A stretch of 8,297 nucleotides of DNA from Candidatus Kuenenia stuttgartensis (lineage in GTDB: Bacteria; Planctomycetota; Planctomycetia; Isosphaerales; Isosphaeraceae), in the NCBI GenBank assembly GCA_945872325.1, contig CAMBZY010000122.1, positions 1-8,297 on the forward strand. Direction: 5' to 3'. This document shows, in pieces, positions 1 to 6,276 of the stretch. How positions within the stretch are numbered: position 1 is the first letter of the stretch; the number at the start of each line of letters is the position of its first letter. Made by a program: the position numbers and the translations under genes. The notes beneath the pieces were generated by a model. The model did not search any database. It was not told the DNA's origin and saw only the letters and a program-made list of their open reading frames with translations.

Positions 1-311
1 TCTGCTCAAAGATTGGTCCTGAAAACGGCTTGCGTGCATTCCCCCTGGTCGTGTTGTGCGACGATGCCGAGTTCACAGCCCGCTCACTTCGGAACTTTCT
101 GTGGGTCACTTTCACCCGTTCCAACCCCGCAGCTGATATCGATGGGGCCGATTCGGAGACTCGCCAGAAGCACTGGTCGTGCAAGCTCCCACTGGTCATT
201 GATGCGCGTCATAAACCATTCCACTCATGGCCTTTGGATGATGATCCCCAGGTGGAGCAAATGGTGGATGCCTGGGCTGCACCGGGTCGGCCTTTGCATG
301 GTGTCTATTGA
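1..311 (+). CDS. UbiD-family decarboxylase, C-terminal fragment
   Basis: This is the 3' end of a gene that starts before the window. The open frame runs from base 3 to the TGA at 309-311, about 102 residues. The visible peptide has the C-terminal hallmarks of UbiD-type (prenylated-FMN dependent) decarboxylases: 'LVVLCDD', then 'LWVTFTRSNPAADIDG', then 'PLVIDARHKPFHSWPLDDDPQVE'. These match the family pattern of a V-D-D segment, an 'R-x-(D/N)-P-x-x-D' segment and an 'IDAxxKPxxxxPLxxDPxV' segment. Family members decarboxylate or carboxylate aromatic or unsaturated acids in the cytoplasm, for example in ubiquinone or menaquinone synthesis. Which substrate applies cannot be told, because the body of the enzyme and its upstream neighbours are outside the window. 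A TTG at 30 is only an internal leucine codon. Family assignment is fairly secure; pathway is unknown. Confidence 0.82.
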   Translation, partial: CSKIGPENGLRAFPLVVLCDDAEFTARSLRNFLWVTFTRSNPAADIDGADSETRQKHWSCKLPLVIDARHKPFHSWPLDDDPQVEQMVDAWAAPGRPLHGVY

Positions 312-343
312 TTTATCCAGCTTCGAGGATTCATGATGATGAA

Positions 344-372
344 GTTTTGGCCAAATCGCTTTGTTTTGGCCA
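344..372. repeat. Pair of GTTTTGGCCA direct repeats upstream of the YceI gene
   Basis: The ten bases GTTTTGGCCA occur at 344-353 and again, identically, at 363-372, a period of 19 bases or nearly two helical turns. Each copy contains the palindrome TGGCCA. The pair lies 41 to 69 bases before the ATG at 413, in the gap after the UbiD gene, so it is placed where a regulator could bind. No clear promoter hexamers could be assigned nearby. An operator role is inference; it could also be chance. Confidence 0.35.
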
Positions 373-412
373 GAGCTTGAATTCTCAAGAAGAAACTGGA
401 TTGAAATACACC

Positions 413-1114
413 ATGCGTAATATGCAATCGTTGGTTATTGCTGGTCTTTTTACGGCTATTTGTCTGCAAACGACAGGCTGCTCGAACCCTGCCGATGATA
501 AGTTCAAAGCCGAGGCCACCCCGCCCAAGCCTTCCAATAAGACGTTCACCACATCTGCCACAGAAGGCGATAAAGCCCCTGAAGCCAAGGCTTTGCCAGC
601 CGGCACAAAGTTGGTCAAAGCTGTGGCCGCAAGCTCCAAGATTGAATTTACAGGTTCCAAAGTCACAGGCAAGCACGACGGTGGATTCAAGATTTTTACA
701 GCCGAAGCCCAGGTGGACTCAGCCAAAAAGCAGTTGATCGAATTTAAAGCCACAATCGACATGAATTCGACGTGGTCCGACAGCGACCGGTTGACTGGTC
801 ACCTGAAGAATCAAGATTTTTTTGATGTCGCGAAGTTCCCAACAAGCGTTTTTGAAGCCACCGAAATCAAGGCTGTCGGCGGCGAGACAAAGCCTGCCGG
901 TTCAACACATTCGATCACGGGCAACCTCACACTTCATGGTGTGACCAAGTCGATTGCATTTCCTGCCAAAGTGGCGATCGCGGAAAATGGTGGTGTCACG
1001 TTTGATACCGAGTTTGCCATCAACCGCAAAGACTTCGGGATTGTATATCCTGGCAAAACCGACGACTTGATCCGTGATGAAGTGGTTCTGCGGCTTAATG
1101 TCAAAGCCGAGTGA
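413..1114 (+). CDS. YceI-domain protein, probable lipoprotein
   Basis: The product has 233 residues. The N-terminus has a short basic start, a hydrophobic stretch (residues 6-18) and a cysteine at 23 in 'QTTGC', which resembles a weak lipobox; a serine/proline/lysine-rich linker follows to about residue 68. Residues 70-233 form a YceI domain: 'SSKIEFTGSKVTGKHDGGF', 'HLKNQDFFDVAKFPTSVFEA', 'GNLTLHGVTKSIAFP', 'NRKDFGIVY' and a final 'DEVVLRLNVKA' are all typical. YceI proteins are small lipocalin-like beta barrels that bind isoprenoid or similar amphiphilic molecules; here export and lipid anchoring are predicted. The ATG at 413 is chosen because it opens directly into the signal sequence. An in-frame TTG at 401 and ATG at 422 are possible alternatives. 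There is no good Shine-Dalgarno. It is followed by a hairpin at 1138-1168. Domain call is strong; ligand and role are unknown. Confidence 0.88.
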   Translation: MRNMQSLVIAGLFTAICLQTTGCSNPADDKFKAEATPPKPSNKTFTTSATEGDKAPEAKALPAGTKLVKAVAASSKIEFTGSKVTGKHDGGFKIFTAEAQVDSAKKQLIEFKATIDMNSTWSDSDRLTGHLKNQDFFDVAKFPTSVFEATEIKAVGGETKPAGSTHSITGNLTLHGVTKSIAFPAKVAIAENGGVTFDTEFAINRKDFGIVYPGKTDDLIRDEVVLRLNVKAE

Positions 1115-1137
1115 ATCTTCGGTCTGAAATTATCGCG

Positions 1138-1168
1138 AAATCGCCTTGAGTCAAATTCAGGGCGATTT
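1138..1168. terminator. Hairpin shared by two convergent genes
   Basis: AAATCGCC (1138-1145) and GGCGATTT (1161-1168) are perfect inverted repeats. The stem can be extended inward by about four more pairs, one of them G-U, leaving a loop of about seven bases. On the plus strand the stem ends in TTTT, and on the minus strand its mirror also ends in T-rich bases. It lies 24 bases past the YceI stop, and its right end meets the stop codon of the minus-strand radical SAM gene, so it probably ends transcription from the plus side and may do so from both. Confidence 0.6.
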
Positions 1169-2259
1169 TAAATGTCATTAAGTCCGCCAGCCAAAGTGCC
1201 GCAAGCGGCAGCGATATCGGCCCCTCCAGAATATCGTCTGACAACAGGCTGGCCGAGCAGGTCTTTAAGTCTTTGTCGGAAAACATTTAATTCGTCAATT
1301 GATGGACGCCGGTGCTGGCCGGTCAGGTCGGTGACTTCAATCAGGTCGAGCCTGATGGGCGTGTCTCCGATGATTTCTTTCAATGCCAGGGCATCTTCCT
1401 CGCCCATGTTTTCATCGGCCAGGCAAACGTAAGCCAGGTTGGTGCGGAGCTTATATTGCAAAGCATACCGACGGACGGCTTCCATCAGATCTTTTACAGG
1501 CCAGCGGGCAGCCACAGGGACGAGTTTTTTACGTTTTTCGTCGATGGCGGCACCGAGGCTGACTGAGAGCCGAAACCGTCGTTTTTCATCCATAAACCGG
1601 TGCATTTCCGGCACCACACCGACGGTGCTGATCGTCATGCTGTCGGCTCTGATCATTCCACCATAGCAGCATGAAAAAAGCTCAGCGGCGGTCATCACCT
1701 TCTCATAATTTGCCAGAGGCTCGCCCATGCCCATGAAGACTGCGCCGGTGATCCGCCGGCCCTGCTCGCGGGTGATTTCAAAGGCGTGGGCCATTTGGTC
1801 GACAATTTCCCAGGCCTCCAGATTACGCCTGGAAGTCATGCGTGCCGTGGCGCAAAATACGCAACCAAAGGCACATCCGACTTGACTGGAGAGGCAGACA
1901 CTGACTGCTCCCGGCTTTTCCAGAGGGATCAAAACCGTTTCAATCGCCTTCTGGTCGTGCGTGATCAGGCGGAGTTTCTGGAAGTTGTCCACCGGCGAGG
2001 TCTGGATGGTGTCGAGCCTCAGCCTGGGCAGGTCGCCCACGGTCTGGGCAATCTTTAAAGGCACCTTGCAGTAGGAGTTCCATGATTTCGGATCAAAATC
2101 TGCATGGCGAATCACGCGGGCCAGCCAACTGCGGGCGGCTGTCGGATTCAGACCTGTGGTGGCCACATGCTGATCAAATCCTGCAGGCGGCTGATTGCGC
2201 GGATCAAAGCCAGACCAATCGGCCACAAGGTCTCTGGAGTAAACTGGTTTCGTCGCCAT
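1168..2259 (-). CDS. RlmN/Cfr-family radical SAM methyltransferase, divergent
   Basis: The product has 363 residues. Family enzymes methylate C2 (RlmN, A2503 of 23S rRNA and some tRNAs) or C8 (Cfr) of adenosine using a methyl-cysteine intermediate. The radical SAM cluster motif C129-x3-C133-x2-C136 sits in 'SSQVGCAFGCVFCATA'; C122 and C353 ('DIAAACGTLAG') match the two redox/methyl-carrying cysteines of E. coli RlmN (C118, C355); 'GMGEP' is at 177-181 and 'TISTVGVVP' at 209-217. Thus the chemistry appears intact. Two family motifs differ: 'SLHA' is 'SLGA' (234-237), and the 'PWNP' region is 'IEVTD' (307-311), so the SAM-contacting asparagine seems absent. The N-terminal part also does not show the usual RlmN 'QVxxWIY' helix pattern. 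It may be true RlmN or a paralogue with another RNA or protein substrate. The start is ATG at 2259, with a weak AGG five to seven bases upstream. It is divergent from the Deg protease gene. Confidence 0.82.
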   Translation of the reverse strand: MATKPVYSRDLVADWSGFDPRNQPPAGFDQHVATTGLNPTAARSWLARVIRHADFDPKSWNSYCKVPLKIAQTVGDLPRLRLDTIQTSPVDNFQKLRLITHDQKAIETVLIPLEKPGAVSVCLSSQVGCAFGCVFCATARMTSRRNLEAWEIVDQMAHAFEITREQGRRITGAVFMGMGEPLANYEKVMTAAELFSCCYGGMIRADSMTISTVGVVPEMHRFMDEKRRFRLSVSLGAAIDEKRKKLVPVAARWPVKDLMEAVRRYALQYKLRTNLAYVCLADENMGEEDALALKEIIGDTPIRLDLIEVTDLTGQHRRPSIDELNVFRQRLKDLLGQPVVRRYSGGADIAAACGTLAGGLNDI

Positions 2260-2337
2260 TTGGCCTGCCGTTCAGGAGCTTTTTTCGGTGTCGGATCAAG
2301 CCACGTCCTTGTCGCAAGATCGTGCTCTGTCAGATTC

Positions 2338-2367
2338 AATATAGCTTAAAGCTGCGGGTTGTTCCAA
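2338..2367 (-). promoter_or_regulatory. Candidate sigma-70 type promoter for the radical SAM gene
   Basis: Read on the minus strand, TTGGAA (2367-2362) is followed after 18 bases by TATATT (2343-2338). These match the -35 consensus at four of six and the -10 consensus at five of six positions. Transcription would start near 2331, giving a leader of roughly 70 bases before the ATG at 2259. Planctomycete promoters are poorly conserved, so this is a candidate only. Confidence 0.35.
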
Positions 2368-2550
2368 CCGATCCACTCGAAAATGCGTTATGAAGAAGAC
2401 TTCCAAAAACTTTTCAGATTTTTCAAAAAAGATCAAACCATCGGCTCAGGGCCATCGTATCACTAGATATCGAAACCATGAATAGACGAACCCGCCGCAA
2501 CCTTCACCCACTGACAGCACCCTGCCACTCGCCGAAATGGCTGAGGGGGC

Positions 2551-2589
2551 TTGATCGTCGGCCAATTGTGCCGATGATATGTGTATCGG
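2551..2589 (+). promoter_or_regulatory. Inverted repeat and possible promoter upstream of the Deg protease
   Basis: ATCGTCGGC (2554-2562) and GCCGATGAT (2570-2578) are inverted repeats around a seven-base spacer, with one G-U pair if read as RNA. The second arm also pairs, in part, with ATCGG at 2585-2589, giving an alternative smaller stem (CCGAT 2571-2575). A weak promoter-like pair, TTGATC (2551-2556) and ATGATA (2574-2579) with a 17-base gap, frames the repeat almost exactly, so the palindrome could be an operator between the two boxes. The promoter match is poor; the inverted repeat is directly visible. Confidence 0.3.
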
Positions 2590-2655
2590 AGGGTGTGGAT
2601 GCGACGGCTTCTGCTGTTCGTGTTTTTGATGCAAGCATTTGAATGGTAACCAAAT

Positions 2656-2661
2656 AGGAGG
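2656..2661 (+). promoter_or_regulatory. AGGAGG ribosome binding site that decides the protease start
   Basis: A full AGGAGG lies 10 bases before the ATG at 2672 but only one base before the in-frame ATG at 2663, and within the longer frame that begins with TTG 2639. Spacing therefore favours 2672 as the true start, though ten bases is slightly long. Confidence 0.6.
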
Positions 2662-2671
2662 TATGCCTGAG

Positions 2672-4270
2672 ATGTTTAAAAAGAATGCGGTGGCTTGGGT
2701 GGCCGTTGGTATGTCGGCCACAAGTCTGGTCTACAACGCAGCGCCCCGGCGTAGTGTGCCGGCAATCGCCCCGATGGCGAGCGAGGAATTGAAGACGGCC
2801 AAGGCTCTTTCCACAGCCTTTCATAACGTCGCCGAATTCGCCCACGAGTCCGTGGTTCAGATTTCGGCTGAAGGTAAAAAGGTTCCTCGAGCGGCATCTG
2901 GTGGGAATAACCGTCGCGGCCCGAACCCGAATGGGCCGATGCCCGGTGGCCCTGGTGGCCAACAGATGACACCTGAACAATTTGAAGAACTCTTTAAGAA
3001 ATTCTTCCCTGAAGGTGCCGCTCCGTTCAAATTTGAGCGTCAACAGCAAAGCCAGACTCCATCTTCTGGCACCGGCAGTGGCTTTGTTTACGACGACAAA
3101 GGCCACATCGTGACCAACAATCACGTGGTGGAAGGTGCGGAAGTGATCAAAGTCTCGTTCCACGATGGCGAGGAATATATTGCCAAACTCGTGGGCCGTG
3201 ACCCTCAGAGCGATATTGCCGTTCTCAAGGTCGAAAAAGCCAGCTACAGGCCGCTCCCGCTTGGCGACAGCGTGGGCCTGAAGGTGGGCGAACTGGTGAT
3301 GGCCGTCGGCAGCCCGTTCGGTCTTGACAGTTCCTTCACCGTGGGGATCGTTTCAGCCACTCACCGGAACGACCTAGGGATTGTCGGACAAAAGGGTTAC
3401 GAAGATTTCATTCAGACCGATGCAGCCATCAATCCAGGCAATTCCGGTGGTCCTCTGGTGGACATGAATGGCCACGTGGTGGGCGTGAATTCGGCCATCG
3501 TTTCAGGCAGCAGAGGTAACGATGGCGTGGGCTTTGCCATTCCGATCGACATGGCCGCGAAGCTGGCTGACAAGCTGATCGCTCGTGGTAAGGTGGAACG
3601 GGCCATGATGGGGATCAATCTTGGGCCACTTTCGCCATCTCTGGCCCGTCAGTTTGGGCTCGATCCGAAGACTCCAGGTGCGATGGTTCAGGACGTTGTT
3701 GCCGGAAGTCCTGCAGCCAGCGCGGGTTTGAAGTCGGGCGACATCATCACCAGATTCGACAATAAGCCGGTCGATAGCTGGCTGGCTCTGCGGAATCGCG
3801 TGAGCGTGTCGGATATCGGTAAGCCTTATGAGATTGGATACATGCGGGAAGGTCGCGAGGCTGTGGCCAAGGTTGTTCTTGGATCAGCCGAAAAGATCGA
3901 CCCACTGCGAGCTGACGCCGAAGTTGAAAAACCAGCTGAGGCCAAGCCGGAACCCGTTTCTGCAACGAGCTTTGAGCAATTCGGGCTGAGCCTTCAGGCG
4001 ATCACTCCGGAGCTGGCCGACAAGTTCGGTTATGGCCGCGAGGCGAAGGGCCTGCTGGTGGCAGCCGTCAAGGAAGGCAGTCCTGCAGAGGCGATCGGAC
4101 TCCAGGAAGGATTTTTGATATCGAAAGTTGTCAAAAATCGGATTCCAGCCGCTTTGACCTCTGTCAAAGAGTTCCAGGATCTCGCTGAAAAGGCTGATGA
4201 GCTTGCGGTTTACGTGCAATCACCGCGTAGTCCAGGTGGCCGGTTTGTGACGCTTTCGAAGCAGAAGTAA
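2672..4270 (+). CDS. Deg/HtrA-type serine endoprotease with two PDZ domains
   Basis: The product has 532 residues, close to the DegP/DegQ architecture, and probably acts in envelope protein quality control. A KK start plus a hydrophobic stretch (5-24) indicates export or a membrane anchor. Residues 75-130 form a Gly/Pro/Asn/Gln-rich insert with a 'PEQFEELFKKFFPE' helix, comparable to the loop region of other Deg proteases. The trypsin-like domain carries the full catalytic triad: H151 ('TNNHVV'), D181 ('SDIAVLKV') and S258 ('GNSGGPL'). PDZ1 spans about 312-405 ('MMGINLG', then 'GSPAASAGLKSGDIITRFDN'). An Ala/Glu/Lys/Pro linker (about 410-430) leads to PDZ2, about 435-530 ('GSPAEAIGLQEGFLISKV'). 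These enzymes assemble as trimers or larger cages, and the PDZ domains recognise exposed C-termini. It stands alone, between a 412-base upstream region and a strong terminator. DegP, DegQ and DegS-like names cannot be separated by sequence alone. Confidence 0.95.
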   Translation: MFKKNAVAWVAVGMSATSLVYNAAPRRSVPAIAPMASEELKTAKALSTAFHNVAEFAHESVVQISAEGKKVPRAASGGNNRRGPNPNGPMPGGPGGQQMTPEQFEELFKKFFPEGAAPFKFERQQQSQTPSSGTGSGFVYDDKGHIVTNNHVVEGAEVIKVSFHDGEEYIAKLVGRDPQSDIAVLKVEKASYRPLPLGDSVGLKVGELVMAVGSPFGLDSSFTVGIVSATHRNDLGIVGQKGYEDFIQTDAAINPGNSGGPLVDMNGHVVGVNSAIVSGSRGNDGVGFAIPIDMAAKLADKLIARGKVERAMMGINLGPLSPSLARQFGLDPKTPGAMVQDVVAGSPAASAGLKSGDIITRFDNKPVDSWLALRNRVSVSDIGKPYEIGYMREGREAVAKVVLGSAEKIDPLRADAEVEKPAEAKPEPVSATSFEQFGLSLQAITPELADKFGYGREAKGLLVAAVKEGSPAEAIGLQEGFLISKVVKNRIPAALTSVKEFQDLAEKADELAVYVQSPRSPGGRFVTLSKQK

Positions 4271-4303
4271 ACCGTCCAAAACGTACTAAATCGTTCGAAA
4301 ACT

Positions 4304-4344
4304 GAACCGCCGCCACTTTCAGATCATGGACGTGGCGGCGGTTC
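4304..4344 (+). terminator. Strong intrinsic terminator after the Deg protease
   Basis: GAACCGCCGCCAC (4304-4316) and GTGGCGGCGGTTC (4332-4344) form a perfect, GC-rich 13-base-pair stem with a 15-base loop. It is followed by TTCTTT and begins 33 bases after the protease stop. It isolates the protease gene from the polyketide operon. Confidence 0.85.
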
Positions 4345-4350
4345 TTCTTT

Positions 4351-4380
4351 ATGATATTTCAAATAGAGTTCGGAAATAAT
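4351..4380 (+). promoter_or_regulatory. Candidate promoter of the polyketide operon
   Basis: ATGATA (4351-4356; four of six to the -35 consensus) and AATAAT (4375-4380; five of six to the -10 consensus) are 18 bases apart, directly after the upstream terminator and before the first operon gene. Transcription would start near 4387, leaving a leader of only about ten bases before ATG 4397. A promoter must lie somewhere in 4345-4396 if the operon is independent, but this exact pair is uncertain. Confidence 0.3.
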
Positions 4381-4396
4381 CTCAACGTGGGGTCGC

Positions 4397-5095
4397 ATGA
4401 TCAATCGACAGCGTACGCCGGAACTGATGGATCAGCCTGGTCTTGACCCTTCCGAACATGCCGCAGCACTGCGTGGCTTGAAGCGCATCCATAAGATCAG
4501 CCTGAGCGAGCGGTTTTTTATAAAAGCATTGGAAACAATCGCCAAAAGTCAGTCTGGCAGGCCTTTACGCGTTCTTGACATGGCCTGTGGGGGCGGTGAT
4601 CTGCTCTGTTCTCTGGTGAAAAAGGCCAGATCCAAGGGTTGGAACATCGCTGCCGAGGGCTGCGATTTTAGTGATCAGGCCGTACAGATTGCCACGGAGA
4701 ATGCCAGAAATCACGGCGTTACTGCTCGCTTTTTCCAGTGGGATGCCCTTCAGGGGCCACTGCCTGAAAAGTATGACGTGATTGTCAATTCCCTGTTCCT
4801 GCATCACCTGGATGAATCGCAAGTAGTGACTGTGCTTAGGAATATGGCCGATTCTGTCAACCACATGATCGTCGTGGACGATCTCATTCGCAGCCGCTGG
4901 GGCTATGTCATGGCCAAGGTGGGTTGCCACCTTCTGAGCCGCTCTCCAATTGTTCATTTCGATGGCCCGGTTTCCGTGAAAGCAGCATTCAGCCTTGCTG
5001 AGATCAGCGATTTGGCCAGCCAGGCTGGTTTGTCTGGTGTACAGATTCAAAAGCATTGGCCAGAACGATTTATACTGACTTGGCAGGCGTCTTGA
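4397..5095 (+). CDS. Class I SAM-dependent methyltransferase of the type III PKS operon
   Basis: The product has 232 residues with a Rossmann-type SAM fold. Motif I is 'VLDMACGGGDLL' (59-70); an acidic residue at the end of the second strand is in 'GCDFS' (88-92, D90); a post-II 'FFQWDAL' (112-118) and motif IV 'YDVIVNSLFLHHLDE' (126-140) follow. The N-terminus, 'RQRTPELMDQPGL' and 'ALRGLKRIHKIS', is probably the substrate-binding cap. No membrane segment is evident, so it is not an isoprenylcysteine-methyltransferase-like protein such as Bacillus BpsB. It is the first gene of three; its stop TGA overlaps the next ATG by one base (TGATG at 5093-5097), pointing to coupled translation. By analogy with hierridin-type gene sets it probably O-methylates a hydroxylated alkylresorcinol, but C-methylation cannot be excluded. 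It has only a weak GTGGGG upstream as ribosome site. Confidence 0.85.
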   Translation: MINRQRTPELMDQPGLDPSEHAAALRGLKRIHKISLSERFFIKALETIAKSQSGRPLRVLDMACGGGDLLCSLVKKARSKGWNIAAEGCDFSDQAVQIATENARNHGVTARFFQWDALQGPLPEKYDVIVNSLFLHHLDESQVVTVLRNMADSVNHMIVVDDLIRSRWGYVMAKVGCHLLSRSPIVHFDGPVSVKAAFSLAEISDLASQAGLSGVQIQKHWPERFILTWQAS

Positions 5096-6276
5096 TGCGA
5101 ACCGCTCAGGATTTGTCTGATATTGATTCCATATCATGGGATGTGGCCGTGATTGGAGCCGGTATTGCAGGCTCTGTGATGGCTCGAGAGCTCTCTCGTG
5201 AAGGCTTGAAAGTCTTGCTGATTGAGAAAAAGCGATTCCCAAGGGCCAAGGTTTGCGGAGCCTGCCTGAACGGACTGGCTCTATCGGTGCTGGATCATTT
5301 GGGGCTGACTGATCGCATCAGAGCTGCTGGAGGGGTCCCTCTGCACTCGTTTTTCAGTCGTCAGTCAGGCAGAAAATTGAATGTGCCGGTTCATGAAGGT
5401 TTGGCCATTTCGCGAACAGTTCTGGATCCGATTCTGGCTGAAGCAGCCTCTGAATCTGGCGTCCGTTTCATGCAAGAGACCACAGCCTCTTTAAATGGAA
5501 CGACTGAAAATGGCTGTCGGGTGAATTTGGAGCAGCACGGCGAGAAAATTGTCATTACGGCTAAGGCTGTGATTGTGGCCGCTGGATTGGCTCCTGCGAT
5601 ACTTTCAAATCACAAGGAATTCTCATTGGAAATCCAGCCAAATTCCAAAATTGGCGCGGGTTGTATTATCGAGAATGCTCCGAAAAGCTATGGTCCTGGC
5701 GTGATTTACATGGCGGTGGGCAAGGGCGGGTATGTGGGCATGGTGCGGGTGGAAGAAAATCATCTGGATATTGCATCTGCATTTGACGCTTCATTTCTGA
5801 AGCAGCAGGAATCGCCAGGGCAGGCGGCCCGATCGATCCTTCAGGAATCAGGTTTCGAGGCCATTCCAGGGATTGAAAATGCAAAATGGCTGGGTACACC
5901 GGCCCTGACTCGAAGGTCTGATCCGCTTGCAATGGATCGAGTCTTTTTGTTGGGCGATTCGGCAGGATATGTCGAACCATTTACGGGTGAAGGCATGGGC
6001 TGGGCTTTGGCGTCTGTGATTTTGCTCAAGCCGATTGTATTAAAAGCAGTGGCGGGCTGGCGAACTGAATATGGGCTGGAATGGAAAGCCGCGTACGATG
6101 ACTTTGTAGGGAATCGTCAAAGATTGTGCAAATTGCTTGCTAGATCACTGGCTCGTCCAATCATTTCAACGATTGCATTTCGATGTGCCGGGATTGTTCC
6201 AGGATTGACTGGAAGAATGGTCAGTTTCATCAATGCACCATTTGAATTCGGGTCAGAAAGGGTTGTGAAATCATGA
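5095..6276 (+). CDS. FAD-dependent oxidoreductase, geranylgeranyl-reductase/monooxygenase type
   Basis: The product has 393 residues. The dinucleotide-binding motif 'VAVIGAGIAGSVMARELS' (17-34) ends in the acidic 'LIEKKRFPRAKVCGACLNG' (42-60), where the 'K-x-C-G' segment is typical of geranylgeranyl-reductase-like flavoproteins. The second FAD motif is 'VFLLGDSAGYVEPFTGEGMGWAL' (283-305). The middle, about 180-270, is the substrate domain and includes 'GGYVGMVRVEE'. Such enzymes either hydroxylate aromatic rings or reduce or oxidise isoprenoid-like chains. In this operon the likely substrate is the polyketide made by the next gene, so ring hydroxylation (as in hierridin or SrsC-type phenolic lipid routes) is a reasonable inference. 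ATG 5095 is chosen because it overlaps the previous stop; an upstream in-frame ATG-less extension to 5056 would sit inside the methyltransferase gene. Its TGA overlaps the next ATG (ATGA, 6273-6276). Confidence 0.88.
   Translation: MRTAQDLSDIDSISWDVAVIGAGIAGSVMARELSREGLKVLLIEKKRFPRAKVCGACLNGLALSVLDHLGLTDRIRAAGGVPLHSFFSRQSGRKLNVPVHEGLAISRTVLDPILAEAASESGVRFMQETTASLNGTTENGCRVNLEQHGEKIVITAKAVIVAAGLAPAILSNHKEFSLEIQPNSKIGAGCIIENAPKSYGPGVIYMAVGKGGYVGMVRVEENHLDIASAFDASFLKQQESPGQAARSILQESGFEAIPGIENAKWLGTPALTRRSDPLAMDRVFLLGDSAGYVEPFTGEGMGWALASVILLKPIVLKAVAGWRTEYGLEWKAAYDDFVGNRQRLCKLLARSLARPIISTIAFRCAGIVPGLTGRMVSFINAPFEFGSERVVKS

Larger units (their letters stand above)
2260..2671. other. Divergent intergenic region, no supported gene
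   Basis: These 412 bases separate the start of the minus-strand radical SAM gene from the start of the plus-strand protease gene. It contains the candidate minus-strand promoter (2338-2367), an A/T-rich patch at about 2401-2435, and an inverted repeat at 2554-2578. Short open frames from ATG 2383 (27 codons) and ATG 2390 (31 codons) have no ribosome site or recognisable product and are not called. The region most likely holds regulatory DNA for both genes. Confidence 0.6.

Noticed and set aside
2383..2485. Two small open frames (ATG 2383, 27 codons; ATG 2390, 31 codons) in the divergent intergenic region
   Set aside because: They have no Shine-Dalgarno, no known product, and overlap each other in different frames.
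2504..3163. 219-codon open frame on the minus strand opposite the Deg protease start
   Set aside because: It lies mostly antisense to a clear catalytic-domain gene, has no recognisable motif, and its Arg/His-rich composition is typical of a shadow frame.
4565..5242. 225-codon open frame on the minus strand opposite the methyltransferase
   Set aside because: It is antisense to two well-supported coupled genes, with no motif and no ribosome site of note.
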